Source: Paracoccaceae bacterium
GTDB taxonomy: Bacteria > Pseudomonadota > Alphaproteobacteria > Rhodobacterales > Rhodobacteraceae
Length of the DNA: 64,000 nt
NCBI GenBank assembly: GCA_958296035.1
Contig: OY282431.1
Location: forward strand, 3,580,037 to 3,644,036
Direction: 5' to 3'
The notes beneath the pieces were generated by a model. It saw only the letters and a program-made list of their open reading frames with translations. It was not told where the DNA came from and made no database searches. Positions 46,143 through 58,768 of the stretch are shown in pieces (position 1 is the stretch's first letter; each line of letters opens with the position of its first letter). The position numbers and the translations under genes are program-made.

Positions 46143-46719
46143 CCATCTGGCCCGGCTTGCCATTGTCTACGTGCGCCAATCGAGCCTGGGTCAGGTTCGG
46201 AACAATCGGGAGTCGACCCGGCGGCAGTATGCGCTGGCCGAGCGGGCGCGGGCGTTGGGCTGGCCCGAGCCGCGCATTGAGACGATCAATGGCGATCTCG
46301 GGATCAGCGGTGCGGTTTCGGGGTTGCGTCGGGGTTTTGACCGGCTGTGCCGGAAGGTTGCACGGGGTCAGGTTGGTGTGGTGTTCGGGATTGAGATTTC
46401 GCGTCTTTCCCGCAACACGGTTGAGTGGTTCCAGTTGCTGGATCTTTGCCGCCGTAATGACACGCTGATTGTCGAGGACAGTCAGGTCCATGCCCCGGGG
46501 CGCCATGAAGACGACCTGGTGCTCGGGATCAAGGGTGCGGTCAGTGCATCGGAACTGTCGATTATCAGGAACCGTCTGATCGGTGGGCAGCGCAACAAGG
46601 CGCTGCGTGGTGCCTTGTACAGCAATCTTCCTGCCGGCTACGTGCTGGCCGGTGAGACGCTGGTCGGTCCGCACAGCGAGAACCGGGATGTCTTATTGCA
46701 CATTATTTTATCCCGGTAG
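46120..46719 (+). pseudogene. Serine recombinase, N-terminal resolvase domain only
   Basis: Large serine recombinases of this type have 550-700 residues. This frame gives 199. The catalytic resolvase domain is present: LAIVYVRQSSLGQVRNN with the nucleophilic Ser, RRGFDRLCRKVARGQVG, IEISRLSRNTVEW, and SASELSIIRNRL with the E helix. At about residue 185 (AGETLVGPHSEN) the recombinase domain stops, and unrelated codons follow to the stop. Its zinc-ribbon portion is found separately at 46809-47009. An internal deletion of roughly 300 codons inactivated it. Confidence 0.85.
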
Positions 46720-46808
46720 AGGGAATTCCGGCGAATTATTCTGAGCCCGATTTAGCGAGAATCTGATATAGAACGCTTGGGAAGAGGTGCCCGGGGGCCG
46801 GGCAGGCC

Positions 46809-47009
46809 TTGCTGCAGGGCCAGGCGGTGTGTGGCCATTGCGGCCGTGCCATGCGGAGCCAATATAACAGGTCGTGGCGCAATCTCTGCGAGCGCCGCAA
46901 GCGTAGCAAGGGCAGCCACGACGGCTGTTTTTCGATTGGCGGTGTTCGGGTTGACAAGCTGGTCACTGACAGTCTTCTGGCGGCGGCCAGGCCGGGCTCG
47001 CCGCGATAG
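46809..47009 (+). pseudogene. Zinc-ribbon fragment of the serine recombinase
   Basis: This 66-codon frame reads LLQGQAVCGHCGRAMRSQYN, later CERRKRS and FSIGGVRVDKLVTDSLL. It corresponds to the zinc-ribbon and following helix that lie after the recombinase domain in large serine recombinases. With the resolvase piece 90 bases upstream it represents the two ends of one deleted gene. The coiled-coil C-terminus is missing. Confidence 0.7.
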
Positions 47010-47203
47010 TCGAGCCACTTCTCGCTGAGGCACAGATTGCGGGTCAGCGCGGCGCGGGAGTGCGTCTCCTTCTCGCAGACTGACTTGAACCATTTCACGG
47101 TATCGGCGAAAAACTTCGGAGCCCTGTTTGCACAATCTCCGAACATGGCACACCTTTTGGATGGTGTCAGGTGTGAGCCATTGATAGGCCCCGCCTCGAC
47201 CAA
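47007..47203 (-). pseudogene. IS4-like transposase N-terminal remnant
   Basis: On the minus strand, FADTVKWFKSVCEKETHSRAALTRNLCLSEKWLDYRGEPGLAA resembles the start of the DUF4338-containing IS4-type transposases, in which an L-S-R-x-V-C-E-W-L-x-W-R-x-P-N-G segment is typical. The rest is absent; the frame then runs antisense to the recombinase zinc ribbon. Short and uncertain. Confidence 0.4.
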
Positions 47204-47318
47204 GGCAAAGGCGCCGGTGTCGACGCCTCGGACAATTGCCTCTTCGCGGGCAATTGGCTTCGCAGATCCAATTTTGCTACTCTGGCGGTAATTTTGATCG
47301 GGCTACAGGACTTCAGCC

Positions 47319-50300
47319 ATGACGGTCGCGGAACATTCAACATCCCCTAACACCGCCGACCTCCTGAAAAGCGCCAGCCGCCGCCTCGTTGAGACTGGCG
47401 CGCGCAACAGGCTTGTCCATGTCAACAGGTCGGCCAGACGATCCAACACCATTGCAGTCATCAATGAGCGAGCCGATTTCATTTTCGAGTTGCTAAAGCT
47501 TGATGGCCGTAAAATGAAATTCCTGGCTACGGCGAAAACTGACGAAGGTGAACAGGATGAACTGGAGCTTTCACAATTTCTTCCCACGGACGAAGTCGAC
47601 GAGAGCCGTTTAAGCGACCGGAATCTGGAAACGCCGCTGACACTGGACAGGCTTCAGAAATCCCTTCTCAAAATCGCAAGGGAGGCCCGCACCGCTGAAG
47701 AGGAGCAAGGCGTCAACATCCTCTATCTGGCGATCGGATTCCTGCGCTGGTTTGAATCAGAAAGTTCCTCCATGCCGCGGGAATCGCCATTGATCCTGTT
47801 GCCGGTCGAATTGATTCGAAACGAACGCACCTTTGTCCACGACATCCAGTGCCGCGATGAGGACATCGTGACGAATTTGCCGCTGCAGGAACGGCTGAGA
47901 GTCGATTTCGGTGTCGAACTCCCGGAAATTTCCGACGACGACGATTGGAGGCCTTCCAGCTACTTCCAGAAGATCCGGGACAGGCTGTCCGGGCACCCGA
48001 GATGGAGTATCGACGGAGATGGGATGCAGTTGGGTTTTTTCAGCTTCTCCAAACTGCTGATGCTTCGCGACCTTGATCCGGAGAATTGGCCTGACGGTGC
48101 CCTTTCGTCCCTGGATCTCGTGCAAAAACTCTTGATTGACGGATTCGAACCCCAATCGCCAATGTTCGAAAAAGGTTCGAATCTTGACAAGTTGCTGGAG
48201 ACTGCAGAGTTGATGCATGTAGTCGAATCCGACGCATCCCAGGCCAAGGTTATCGAAGAAGTGAGGACGGGCCGCAACCTGGTGGTTCAAGGGCCTCCCG
48301 GTACCGGGAAATCCCAAACCATTTCCAACATACTCGCCGTCGCGGCCTTTGATGGCAAGAAAATCCTGTTTATTGCCGAGAAAATGGCGGCCCTCCAAGT
48401 TGTCCATAAAAGGATGGCTGACAATGGACTCGGCGATCTCTGCCTGGAACTGCATTCGAAGTTCGCAAACAAGAAAGCGTTTCTGTTCGAGTTGCGCAAG
48501 ACATTGTCAAATGCTGCCTATTCCACGGAATCGTCATCCGACCATAGTGGGCTCAAACATGCGCGCGATGAGTTGAACCGGATCAATGATATTCTCCACA
48601 CGCGAGTTCCGGGATGCGAGTACACGCCGTTCGAAGCTATATCCAGCGTCGTCAACTTTATCGGGCGGGAGGTGACCGCTCCGACATTTTCGCAACCCAG
48701 GCTGGCTGAGTTTTCGAGTGAGAACATCTGCCGGATCAGGGGCATAGTGGAGAGGTACGCAGGATCACTGGCCAAGGCGGGCAACTTCGCAGAACATCCC
48801 TTTTTCGGCGTTGAGAATTTGCAGTTGCAGCCTACCGACAGGCAAAGACTGGACACGGAGATCGGCGAGGCAGTGGCTTCCCTCGATGATCTCCTCACGC
48901 TCCACCGGCGGGTGGCTGACACGATCGGCCTGAAACGGGATGCAACCTTTGACAGCGTCAACTGGTTGATTGATCTTTTGAAACACGCAATGGGCGCTCC
49001 CGAATCGGCAGGCGAGTACCTGCAATCATTGCTCGAACATAAGGAGGATTTCCGCTTTTGCGGAGCCATCGCTGCAGGATCCGCCTGGCAGGAAGCGAAA
49101 TCTGAGCTGTCAGAAGAATTCACGGACATTGCCTGGCAATACAGAGCCGAGTCAATTCGGTCGAATTTGGCAAAGAGCGTCGGTTCGATTTTCCCCAGCT
49201 GGTCCGGTAGATATCGGTCAGCAAGCTCGGAACTTTCCACGCTGCTCTCCGGCCCAATTCCGAAATCGCCTCGGGAACGGCTGGCCCTGGTCGACCGGCT
49301 TATGGCCGGCCAGTCAAAACTGGAGGCTTTCAAGGATGACGAAGATTATTTGAAATCCCGCCTAGGGGATGGATGGCGGGCAGAAAAAACTGACTTCCAC
49401 GGATTGAATGAGGTTTTGAATTGGCTGTCCAGGGTCTTCCAATTGGCGGATCTCACCGCGCAGAGCGTGCGCGAACTGCTGGTGTTGGCAGCGAATGAAC
49501 CGGACTTGGCAGGCGAACTCGCCCAAAAGTCCAAATGTGCCGAACAGGCCCTGAAGACGCCCGCACAGCGCCTCGAAATGTCACTAGCAATTGGCGGCGC
49601 GGCGAACGGCGATCAGCCAATTTCCCGGATTGTGGAACGCCTCGGCCGGATCCGCTCCGAGCAACATCGTTATGAAGAGTGGGTGCAACTGCAGAATTGC
49701 CGAAACCAACTCAACATTGATCAGCTGGATGAATTGGCCGGGCTCCTGGAGAATCAGGTTATCAAGCCTGAACAGGCGGTCGACGAATACTTGTATGCGA
49801 CCGCCGAGGCTCGCTGGAATCGGGCTCTTTCGGAAATGCCACAGCTTATGGACCTCGCCCGGATTGACCGGCATGACCTTGTTGAATCCTTTAAATCGCT
49901 GGATAGCGAACGGAGCCGGGACGCACAGCGGGAGATTCGGAACCAGCATCTTGCGCAGATGCCGAAGGGAGCATTCGGTGAGATGGCTTTCCTGCGGGGC
50001 GAGATGGCGAAGAAGACTCGGCATCATTCCATTCGCAGAATCATGAAGAAGGCCGGATCCATGGTTCAGAAAATCAAGCCCATCTTCATGATGAGCCCGA
50101 TTTCCGTGGCCCAGTATCTGCCGCCGGGAATTCTGGAATTCGATCTCCTCGTGATCGACGAGGCCAGCCAGGTTCGGCCCGAGGAGGCTTTGGGCGCGAT
50201 TGCCAGGGCCGGGCAGATCGTAGTCGTCGGCGACCAAAAACAATTGCCGCCGACATCTTTCTTCGACCGGCTGGCGGACGATGCGGAGTTTAGCGACGAC

Positions 50301-51989
50301 GAGACAGATCAGGTCTCGACGGCCCGGGCAGAGGAGATGGAAAGCATCCTCACTCTTTGCGAAGCGCGCGGCCTCGGGTCCAGCATGCTGGAATACCATT
50401 ACAGATCGCGTGACCCGAGTCTTATGACGGTTTCAAACAAGGAGTTCTACGATGATCGACTGGTTCTGCCGCCCTCTCCGCACCAGAAGGACGACAGTTT
50501 CGGGCTGAAATTCACGCAAGTTCAGGGCGTCTACAGTAGCCGGCGGCGCGGCGGAGGCCGCCCCGGCACGAACCGGCTGGAAGCCGAGGCAGTGGCAAAA
50601 GCGCTGGCGGATCACGCCAGGAGCAGCCCGTCTTCATCCGTAGGGATCGTCACGTTTTCCAAAGCGCAGGCCGACATTATGACAGAAGTCTTGGAACTGG
50701 CGCGCCGCAAAGACCCTGTGCTCGACAATTTACTCAGGGAAGAATTCCACGAAAACGTATTCGTCAAGAATATCGAGAATGTCCAGGGCGACGAACGCGA
50801 TGTCATCCTGATCACGGTCGGCTACGGGCCGCATGAGCCGGGCGGCCCGCTATTGAGCATGAATTTTGGCCCCGTTAACAACGAAGGAGGCGAGCGGAGG
50901 CTCAATGTACTGTTCACCCGCGCAAGGCTTCGGTGCGAGGTCTTTACGTCGTTCGATCCCAGAGAAATTGACCTCACGCGCACCAAAAGGGAAGGGCCCA
51001 GAGTCCTCAAGCGGTTCCTTGAATTCGCGAGATCGGGCGAGCTTGCTGAAAAACTTCCTACCGGCGATGCGGCGGACAGTCCGTTCGAGGCGGACGTGGC
51101 GAGGGAGATTGAATCGCTTGGATACCCGGTTGATCACCAGGTCGGGTCAGCTGGATTCAAGATTGATCTCGGCGTGCGTCACCCGGAACGCAGGGGACGT
51201 TATATTCTGGCGGTTGAATGCGACGGCGCCAGGTATCACAGCGCTCTATGGGCACGCGAAAGAGATCGCCATCGCCAGGCGATACTTGAAGGTTTCGGCT
51301 GGCAATTCCACAGGATCTGGAGCACCGACTGGTTCTACAACAGAATGCACGAAATCGACCGGCTGTCTTCGGCTCTCGGTCAGGCTGCGGAAAAGGCGGA
51401 TCATCCGATGCTGGTGCCGGGCACCAACAGGGGTCAGATTGAACAGACTCCCGACGACAAGCCTGCGGATATTGATTGGCCGACCAAGCCTCCAGAGCTG
51501 CAGGTTCCGGCCTATAAGAGGTCAGACATCCAGATCTCGACTGCTGTCGAGCACCTCGAGAACTTTCTTACGGAGCTCGCCGTGATTGCTACGTCAATTG
51601 TCGAAATCGAAGGCCCGATTCACACTGTTGAGGTCGCGCGCAGAATCGCCCGCGGTTTAGGAAAGACCTCGGCCAGCCCAAGAATCAAGAAAACGACCAA
51701 GGATGCACTGCAGCTTGCCGAAGGCTCGCATCAGATCAAGCGCTCTGGAGAATTCTGGCTCACCCAGGCACAGGAACAGAATGTCCCGATCCGGGACAGA
51801 TCACAGGAACCATCGATCACCAAAAGACCGGAGTATGTGTCAGAAATGGAATTCCAGGCGGCGGCGGCTTTGATCCGAAGCGAATCCGGACATGTCGACA
51901 CTGATGAGCTTGTCCGGGCGATATCGCGACTGCTCGGCTACAAACGAGCGGGACCGAAATTGCGGTCGCGGGTCAAAGACGCCCTGTGA
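47319..51989 (+). CDS. DUF4011 helicase-nuclease-DUF3320 protein, Hhe-type defence protein
   Basis: A 1556-residue single-gene system. Residues 10-190 are the DUF4011-like N-domain. A split superfamily 1 helicase follows: Walker A QGPPGTGKSQT near 325, Walker B VIDEASQVRPEE near 945, GDQKQLPPTSFF near 972, EYHYRSRDP near 1026, NVQGDERDVI near 1152, VLFTRAR near 1195. Then comes an MTES_1575/Vsr-like PD-(D/E)xK nuclease (residues 1255-1350; GFKIDLGV, ILAVECDGARYHS). A DUF3320 tail is at about 1410-1490 (IVEIEGPIHTVEVARRIA). This order matches the Hhe anti-phage system described in defence-island surveys. The frame is open throughout and all motifs are kept, unlike the surrounding relics. Confidence 0.87.
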   Translation: MTVAEHSTSPNTADLLKSASRRLVETGARNRLVHVNRSARRSNTIAVINERADFIFELLKLDGRKMKFLATAKTDEGEQDELELSQFLPTDEVDESRLSDRNLETPLTLDRLQKSLLKIAREARTAEEEQGVNILYLAIGFLRWFESESSSMPRESPLILLPVELIRNERTFVHDIQCRDEDIVTNLPLQERLRVDFGVELPEISDDDDWRPSSYFQKIRDRLSGHPRWSIDGDGMQLGFFSFSKLLMLRDLDPENWPDGALSSLDLVQKLLIDGFEPQSPMFEKGSNLDKLLETAELMHVVESDASQAKVIEEVRTGRNLVVQGPPGTGKSQTISNILAVAAFDGKKILFIAEKMAALQVVHKRMADNGLGDLCLELHSKFANKKAFLFELRKTLSNAAYSTESSSDHSGLKHARDELNRINDILHTRVPGCEYTPFEAISSVVNFIGREVTAPTFSQPRLAEFSSENICRIRGIVERYAGSLAKAGNFAEHPFFGVENLQLQPTDRQRLDTEIGEAVASLDDLLTLHRRVADTIGLKRDATFDSVNWLIDLLKHAMGAPESAGEYLQSLLEHKEDFRFCGAIAAGSAWQEAKSELSEEFTDIAWQYRAESIRSNLAKSVGSIFPSWSGRYRSASSELSTLLSGPIPKSPRERLALVDRLMAGQSKLEAFKDDEDYLKSRLGDGWRAEKTDFHGLNEVLNWLSRVFQLADLTAQSVRELLVLAANEPDLAGELAQKSKCAEQALKTPAQRLEMSLAIGGAANGDQPISRIVERLGRIRSEQHRYEEWVQLQNCRNQLNIDQLDELAGLLENQVIKPEQAVDEYLYATAEARWNRALSEMPQLMDLARIDRHDLVESFKSLDSERSRDAQREIRNQHLAQMPKGAFGEMAFLRGEMAKKTRHHSIRRIMKKAGSMVQKIKPIFMMSPISVAQYLPPGILEFDLLVIDEASQVRPEEALGAIARAGQIVVVGDQKQLPPTSFFDRLADDAEFSDDETDQVSTARAEEMESILTLCEARGLGSSMLEYHYRSRDPSLMTVSNKEFYDDRLVLPPSPHQKDDSFGLKFTQVQGVYSSRRRGGGRPGTNRLEAEAVAKALADHARSSPSSSVGIVTFSKAQADIMTEVLELARRKDPVLDNLLREEFHENVFVKNIENVQGDERDVILITVGYGPHEPGGPLLSMNFGPVNNEGGERRLNVLFTRARLRCEVFTSFDPREIDLTRTKREGPRVLKRFLEFARSGELAEKLPTGDAADSPFEADVAREIESLGYPVDHQVGSAGFKIDLGVRHPERRGRYILAVECDGARYHSALWARERDRHRQAILEGFGWQFHRIWSTDWFYNRMHEIDRLSSALGQAAEKADHPMLVPGTNRGQIEQTPDDKPADIDWPTKPPELQVPAYKRSDIQISTAVEHLENFLTELAVIATSIVEIEGPIHTVEVARRIARGLGKTSASPRIKKTTKDALQLAEGSHQIKRSGEFWLTQAQEQNVPIRDRSQEPSITKRPEYVSEMEFQAAAALIRSESGHVDTDELVRAISRLLGYKRAGPKLRSRVKDAL

Positions 51990-52013
51990 ACAGGAATGTC
52001 CTTGATCCCTGTT

Positions 52014-54050
<2,037 letters not shown>

Positions 54051-54168
54051 CTACCTTGGGAATAGAAGTGCAGCGGGGACTGAAGGGCGGCCAACCGGGT
54101 CCAGGTCATTGTCAGTGGTGCGGGGGCCGTGTTCGGTCTGCCCGCTGGTTCGCCCTGACCACAAGAGT

Positions 54169-55902
54169 TCAAAGATCCATGTAAATGTGGGATTCTGAGC
54201 TGGCACCGGGATGTGTCACGGCTCCTGTTCGCGTCGGGCCAACGAGCTGGGCGTATTTCCACAGCGCGCCGGAACTGTAGATGGTCTGACGCGGGCCCTT
54301 CCATTCCCGCCGCCGAGCAGCCATCTCGTCTTCGTCGACATCCACCGTCAGTGTTCCCTCGATTGCGTCGATCGTTATGATGTCGCCATTACGCAAGAGA
54401 GCGATCGGGCCTCCCAGTGCTGCTTCCGGCCCGATATGGCCGACACAGAACCCCCTCGTGGCGCCGGAAAACCGGCCGTCGGTTATCAAGGCCACTTTCT
54501 TGCCCATGCCCTGGCCCGAGAGCGCTGCTGTGGTTGACAGCATTTCGCGCATACCGGGGCCTCCTGCGGGCCCTTCGTTGCGGATCACGATGACCTCGCC
54601 TTCCTTGTACCGGCGCTGCTTGACCGCCTCGAAGGCGTTCTCTTCGCATTCGAAAACGTTGGCGGGTCCCCTGAACCTGATCTGGTCTCGTGACATACCG
54701 GCAATCTTGACTATGGCACCCTCGGGCGCCAGGTTGCCGCGCAGTCCGACCACGCCACCGGTGGTCGAAATCGGCGTCTCCACCTGATGCACCACTCTGC
54801 CGTCGGCCTCTCGTTCGACCCGGTCGAGCTCCTCACCCATCGTTTGTCCGGAGGCAACAAGACAATCTTCGTGTATCAGGCCAACCTTGCGCAGTTCCTT
54901 CATTACAACCGGTACACCACCAGCCTCGTACAAATCCTTGGCAACAAATCGACCACCCGGTTTCAGGTCTACGAAATAGGGGGTGTCCTTGAATATTTCA
55001 CACACGTCGTTCAGATCGAAATCTATTCCCGCTTCATGGGCGATTGCCGGCAGGTGGAGCCCGGCATTGGTCGAACCGCCTGTGCAGGCGACCACGCGGG
55101 CGGCATTTTCCAGAGCCTTTCGGGTTACGACGTCACGGGCGCGGATATTGCGATCGATCAGCTTCATGACAGCTGTGCCAGAGGCTTCGCAATACTGGTC
55201 CCTGCTCTCATAAGGCGCCGGTGCGCCGGATGAATTTGGCAACGCAAGTCCTATTGCCTCGGAGACGCAGGCCATGGTGTTCGCAGTAAACTGGCCACCG
55301 CAGGCGCCGGCGGAGGGGCAGGCGACCCGCTCCAGGATAGCAAGCTCGGCGTCGCTCATGGTGCCCGCCTGATGGCGGCCAACAGCTTCGAACACGTCCT
55401 GTACGGTGACATCCTTGCCATTGAGACGACCTGGCAGGATCGATCCACCATAGACAAACACCGAAGGCACATTCAGGCGAACCATGGCCATCATCATGCC
55501 CGGAAGGGATTTGTCGCATCCGGCCAGCCCGACCAGGGCATCATAGCAATGGCCGCGCATCGTCAGCTCGACCGTATCGGCGATGGCGTCTCGCGAGGCC
55601 AGCGACGAGCGCATGCCCTCATGGCCCATGGCAATCCCGTCGGTAACGGTAATCGTCGTGAACTCGCGCGGTGTTCCCTGTGCGGATTTTACGCCGAGCT
55701 TGACAGCCTGTGCCTGACGGCTGAGTGCGATGTTACAGGGTGCCGCCTCATTCCAGCAAGTGGCGACCCCGACAAAGGGCTGGTCGATTTCATGTTCGGC
55801 AAGGCCCATGGCGAAATAATACGAACGGTGAGGAGCCCGCGCCGGGCCCTGACTGACATGCCGGCTTGGAAGATGTGCCTTGACGCTCCGAGAATTGCTC
55901 AT
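54169..55902 (-). CDS. ilvD: Dihydroxy-acid dehydratase
   Basis: Dehydrates 2,3-dihydroxy acids in valine/isoleucine synthesis, with an iron-sulfur cluster. The 577 residues match the family. Motifs are [33 protein letters not shown] (signature 1 with cluster Cys), [37 protein letters not shown], and the C-terminal [22 protein letters not shown] (signature 2). The start ATG at 55902 gives [20 protein letters not shown]. No other ilv genes are near. The order of motifs and lack of breaks argue for a working enzyme. Confidence 0.96.
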   Translation of the reverse strand: MSNSRSVKAHLPSRHVSQGPARAPHRSYYFAMGLAEHEIDQPFVGVATCWNEAAPCNIALSRQAQAVKLGVKSAQGTPREFTTITVTDGIAMGHEGMRSSLASRDAIADTVELTMRGHCYDALVGLAGCDKSLPGMMMAMVRLNVPSVFVYGGSILPGRLNGKDVTVQDVFEAVGRHQAGTMSDAELAILERVACPSAGACGGQFTANTMACVSEAIGLALPNSSGAPAPYESRDQYCEASGTAVMKLIDRNIRARDVVTRKALENAARVVACTGGSTNAGLHLPAIAHEAGIDFDLNDVCEIFKDTPYFVDLKPGGRFVAKDLYEAGGVPVVMKELRKVGLIHEDCLVASGQTMGEELDRVEREADGRVVHQVETPISTTGGVVGLRGNLAPEGAIVKIAGMSRDQIRFRGPANVFECEENAFEAVKQRRYKEGEVIVIRNEGPAGGPGMREMLSTTAALSGQGMGKKVALITDGRFSGATRGFCVGHIGPEAALGGPIALLRNGDIITIDAIEGTLTVDVDEDEMAARRREWKGPRQTIYSSGALWKYAQLVGPTRTGAVTHPGASSESHIYMDL

Positions 55903-56815
55903 TTGAACCTACATGACTGATGAAAGAAGGCCAGACTATATCAGCGGGCACCGAAATTGAACCTCCGCGCTCGTGTCGCCCGGCTTGAATCCTGGCCAAC
56001 CCTCCACATGAAGGTGCATGCACCCGGTGCCATGGCATTGAAACCCCCGACCGGGGCACGAGACCGACCACCAAAATGCATGGTTTGCCGGGAGTGCTTG
56101 CAACTCGGCGTGGCAAGTCGCGCAAGTGAATTGTCACAGAATTGGCGAAGGAAAGGCTGGCTATGCGAATTGCGGAACTATTGGCCAGCCGAAGACCGGA
56201 CTGCTGCATGTATATCTGTACAGCGCCAATATTTTGCACGGAATAAGTGCGGAAATTCGGAATTCCGGTATTCCGCAAGAACAGGTCTTGTGGCAAACGG
56301 AAACGCAGTGCAACAACACTCACTGATAACAGATGTGTTGGGCGGGCGTCGACACTGATTGTATCGAGTCTGCTGTGAGTGTTTCCCGGTTTCCGATCGA
56401 TGACGGCATGCTTTATGAAATACCACTCGCTGGCAATGTCGAGATATTTGCTTGTCGTTCGGACTTGAAGGACCGCCCTGAATCGTGGACCGATGTGGTC
56501 GCAACTGCGATGAAAGTTTAGCTGGCAGAAGACGCTATGTCGTGTGCTGAGAGTTATCGCACCGCGGCCCGGGATGCGGCTAATTGAATCCTCCCGAATC
56601 AAGCCAAAACCGTTTCTCCGCTGTGCGTGCAAGCAAACTGGGTTCTGGGCGAATTACCTCAAACCGGTCGGTTCCGGTCTTCAAGAGTATGTAAATAGAC
56701 GGAATCTGCTGCGCGGGATGGCATTGATGCCCAGCTTCAGCAGCTCGGTCGGGCTTGCCGGCGACCCAATCCAGAACTATGCCGTGCGCTTCTGTAACGA
56801 GTCACCCGTTCCTGC
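55903..56815. other. Region upstream of ilvD without recognisable gene
   Basis: About 900 bases. Long open frames occur on both strands (one minus-strand frame runs over 280 codons into ilvD), but none translates to anything familiar, and they lie antisense to one another. The ilvD promoter should be within the first 200 bases. I see no attenuator-like leader peptide rich in branched-chain codons. Confidence 0.4.
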
Positions 56816-57212
56816 TCAACTGGTGGGCCGGACGGGGTCAAGCCGAATGTCCAGCTTCGCGCCAACAGCCTCGGCGAAGTCCGCAAGTTTGGCAATGCTG
56901 ATGTCTTGCCGCGCACTTTCTATCTGCGAGACCTCAGCTGGCTTGGTGCCCCATGCGTTTTGCCACCTCGGTTTTGGCAAGTCCTGCTGCCGCACGTGCG
57001 GCAATGAGCTTTCGGGCAAGATCGAACGCGGGTGCCAATGCGTCATAGGCAGCCAGATTGTCGAGGTTACTCAACCCAGATTCTGGATTGGAAAGGTCAG
57101 TTTTTTGGTGAACGGGATTCTCTCGCCCCGATTTCAGTGAATCCGAGGGGTGGTATGTCCTACAATCCACTAGCCCGGATATCTCACTAAAGAGTTTGTG
57201 TTGTTGTTCCAT
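56816..57212 (-). pseudogene. XRE-family antitoxin-like regulator, frameshifted
   Basis: Read leftward, the first frame has AAYDALAPAFDLARKLIAARAAAGLAKTEVAKRMG. A one-base change in the GGGGC run near 56950 moves the reading to TKPAEVSQIESARQDISIAKLADFAEAVGAKLDI. Joined, this is a helix-turn-helix domain of the HigA/Xre antitoxin type, with the N-terminal DLARKLIAARA leader typical of that group. No HigB-like toxin was found on either side. The frameshift may be real decay, since the area is full of relics. Confidence 0.72.
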
Positions 57213-57295
57213 AACCTACTTGCAGCGCATTGATGGCTATAGTCAGATATATGCAATATAAGTATGGTCAGGAGTCAGCCGCATGAGCACGGGCC

Positions 57296-58400
57296 GTGAT
57301 CCTTCCCTGCTCACTTTCCAGCCCTTTCCCGGGGCGCAAGGTGGTGGCCTCCTTTAGCGCCGGTCCCATGACCTCCGATGGCGGCCTGCTGATCCTGCGC
57401 GAGGCCAACAAGGTCTTCAACATTACGGATCGGCTGGCCGAGTGCTTTACCGACCACCGCAGCAAGTCGCGCACCGCATATCCCGTCAAGACCCTGGTCT
57501 CCCAACGCGTGATGGCACTGGCGCTGGGTTGTGAGGATATCAATGACCCTCAGCGTATGCGCCATGACCTGGCTCTGGCAGTGGCTTGCGACGGCCCCGA
57601 TGTGGACGGCAGGAAGCGGCGTCGGGAGCAAGACCGCGGGCCTGCCCTGGCCTCGCCGAGCACGCTCAACCGGCTGGAGCTGGGCGACCCGGAGACGGCC
57701 TCCGGGCCTCGCTACAAGCGCATAGTGGCCAATCATGGGGCCATTGACGATTTGATGGTGGACCTGTTCCTGGAGCGGCATCGGGAGCCACCCGAGCAGA
57801 TCATCCTTGCTATCGATGTCACCAATGACACCATACCCGGCCACCAGGAGGGCCGCTTCTGTCACGGCTACTACCGGGCGTACTGTTATCTGGCCCTGTC
57901 CATCACCTGCGGCAATCACATTCTGCGCCGACGCCGGCGCCCGTCCAGTGTCCATGCCGCCACCGGTGCGGTCGAGGAACTGGCCCCGGTGGTGGCCCGC
58001 ATCCGCAAGGCGTGGCCAGGGACGCGTATCATCGTGGGCGGCGGCTCGGCCTGCTCCACGGATGAGATCATGAGCTGGTGCGCGGCGGAGGGCATTTACT
58101 ACGTGCCGCGTCTGGAGCGTCCCATAGAGAAGACGCTTGCCAGGTCGAGGCGGCGTTGCAAGGTTGGATACATGGTATCTGCGTTACCGGACGTGCATGA
58201 GCTGGAGCCGCAAGCGGCGTGTGGTGGCCAAGGCGGAATGGCTGCCGGGAGGATTGCCTGGGGAGACCTGACCGTCCGCACCGTTTTGCGGTCATCCGGT
58301 AGCTGCGGGGAGACTGGCCCCGAGGGGGAGGTATGAGCTGGATTGTGAGCGTGTCGTCCGGCGCGTACCGACAAGGGCCGAATTGGCCCGCCAACGGTTG
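57296..58400 (+). pseudogene. IS1380-family transposase, degenerate
   Basis: The main frame (to 58336) contains PMTSDGGLLILREANKVFNITDRLAECF, VMALALGCEDINDPQRMRHDLAL and IILAIDVTNDTIPGHQEGRFCHGYYRAYCYLALSI, the core of IS1380 transposases. The second catalytic region, normally RADSGFCRDE, reads GGGSACSTDE here, so the aspartate is lost. After about 58140 the correct frame changes (WSRKRRVVAKAEWLPGG is found in another frame), and later stops follow. The transposase is therefore dead by substitution and frameshift. Terminal repeats were not identified. Confidence 0.85.
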
Positions 58401-58533
58401 AATGCGGGAGCCAGACAGGCCCCTGCGAAGCAGGTGGCAATCGGCGCGCCTTTTCCATCAATTTTGACACGCCGAAAATGGCTGTCACCAGATCCACAGA
58501 AGGCTAGTGAGAAATCCGGGCTAGTTCCCTGTC

Positions 58534-58690
58534 ATGAATACGTCGACCACAACTCTCTTCTGCTATCTCGAAAAGGCGCAGGAAAGAAACCGCCTCATCC
58601 CGGCTACAAGAAAGCGCATCCGCAAGACCAAGTTCACATTCGGCGAAATGATGGTCATCATGGCTCTGTTCCATTTGTCCCCCGTTCCGC
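58534..58690 (+). pseudogene. IS982-like transposase N-terminal remnant
   Basis: The plus strand encodes TTTLFCYLEKA then TRKRIRKTKFTFGEMMVIMALFHLSP. This matches the start of IS982 transposases (pattern RKRxRxSxLSxSEIMTIxxxFHxS). The rest of the element is lacking. It sits between the IS1380 relic and the CRISPR relic. Confidence 0.5.
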
Positions 58691-58768
58691 AACTTCAAGA
58701 GAGACGTTCCAGCCCGCTATGCATGCACGCAACCCTGCCGGCCAGGAGACAAAGGCCAGCAAGACACT

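Noticed and set aside
46809-47009. Independent zinc-finger gene
   Set aside because: Motif order and distance fit the C-terminal zinc ribbon of the truncated serine recombinase just upstream.
55790-56632. 280-codon minus-strand frame overlapping the ilvD start
   Set aside because: Translation is unlike any family, and it would conflict with the firmly placed ilvD N-terminus.
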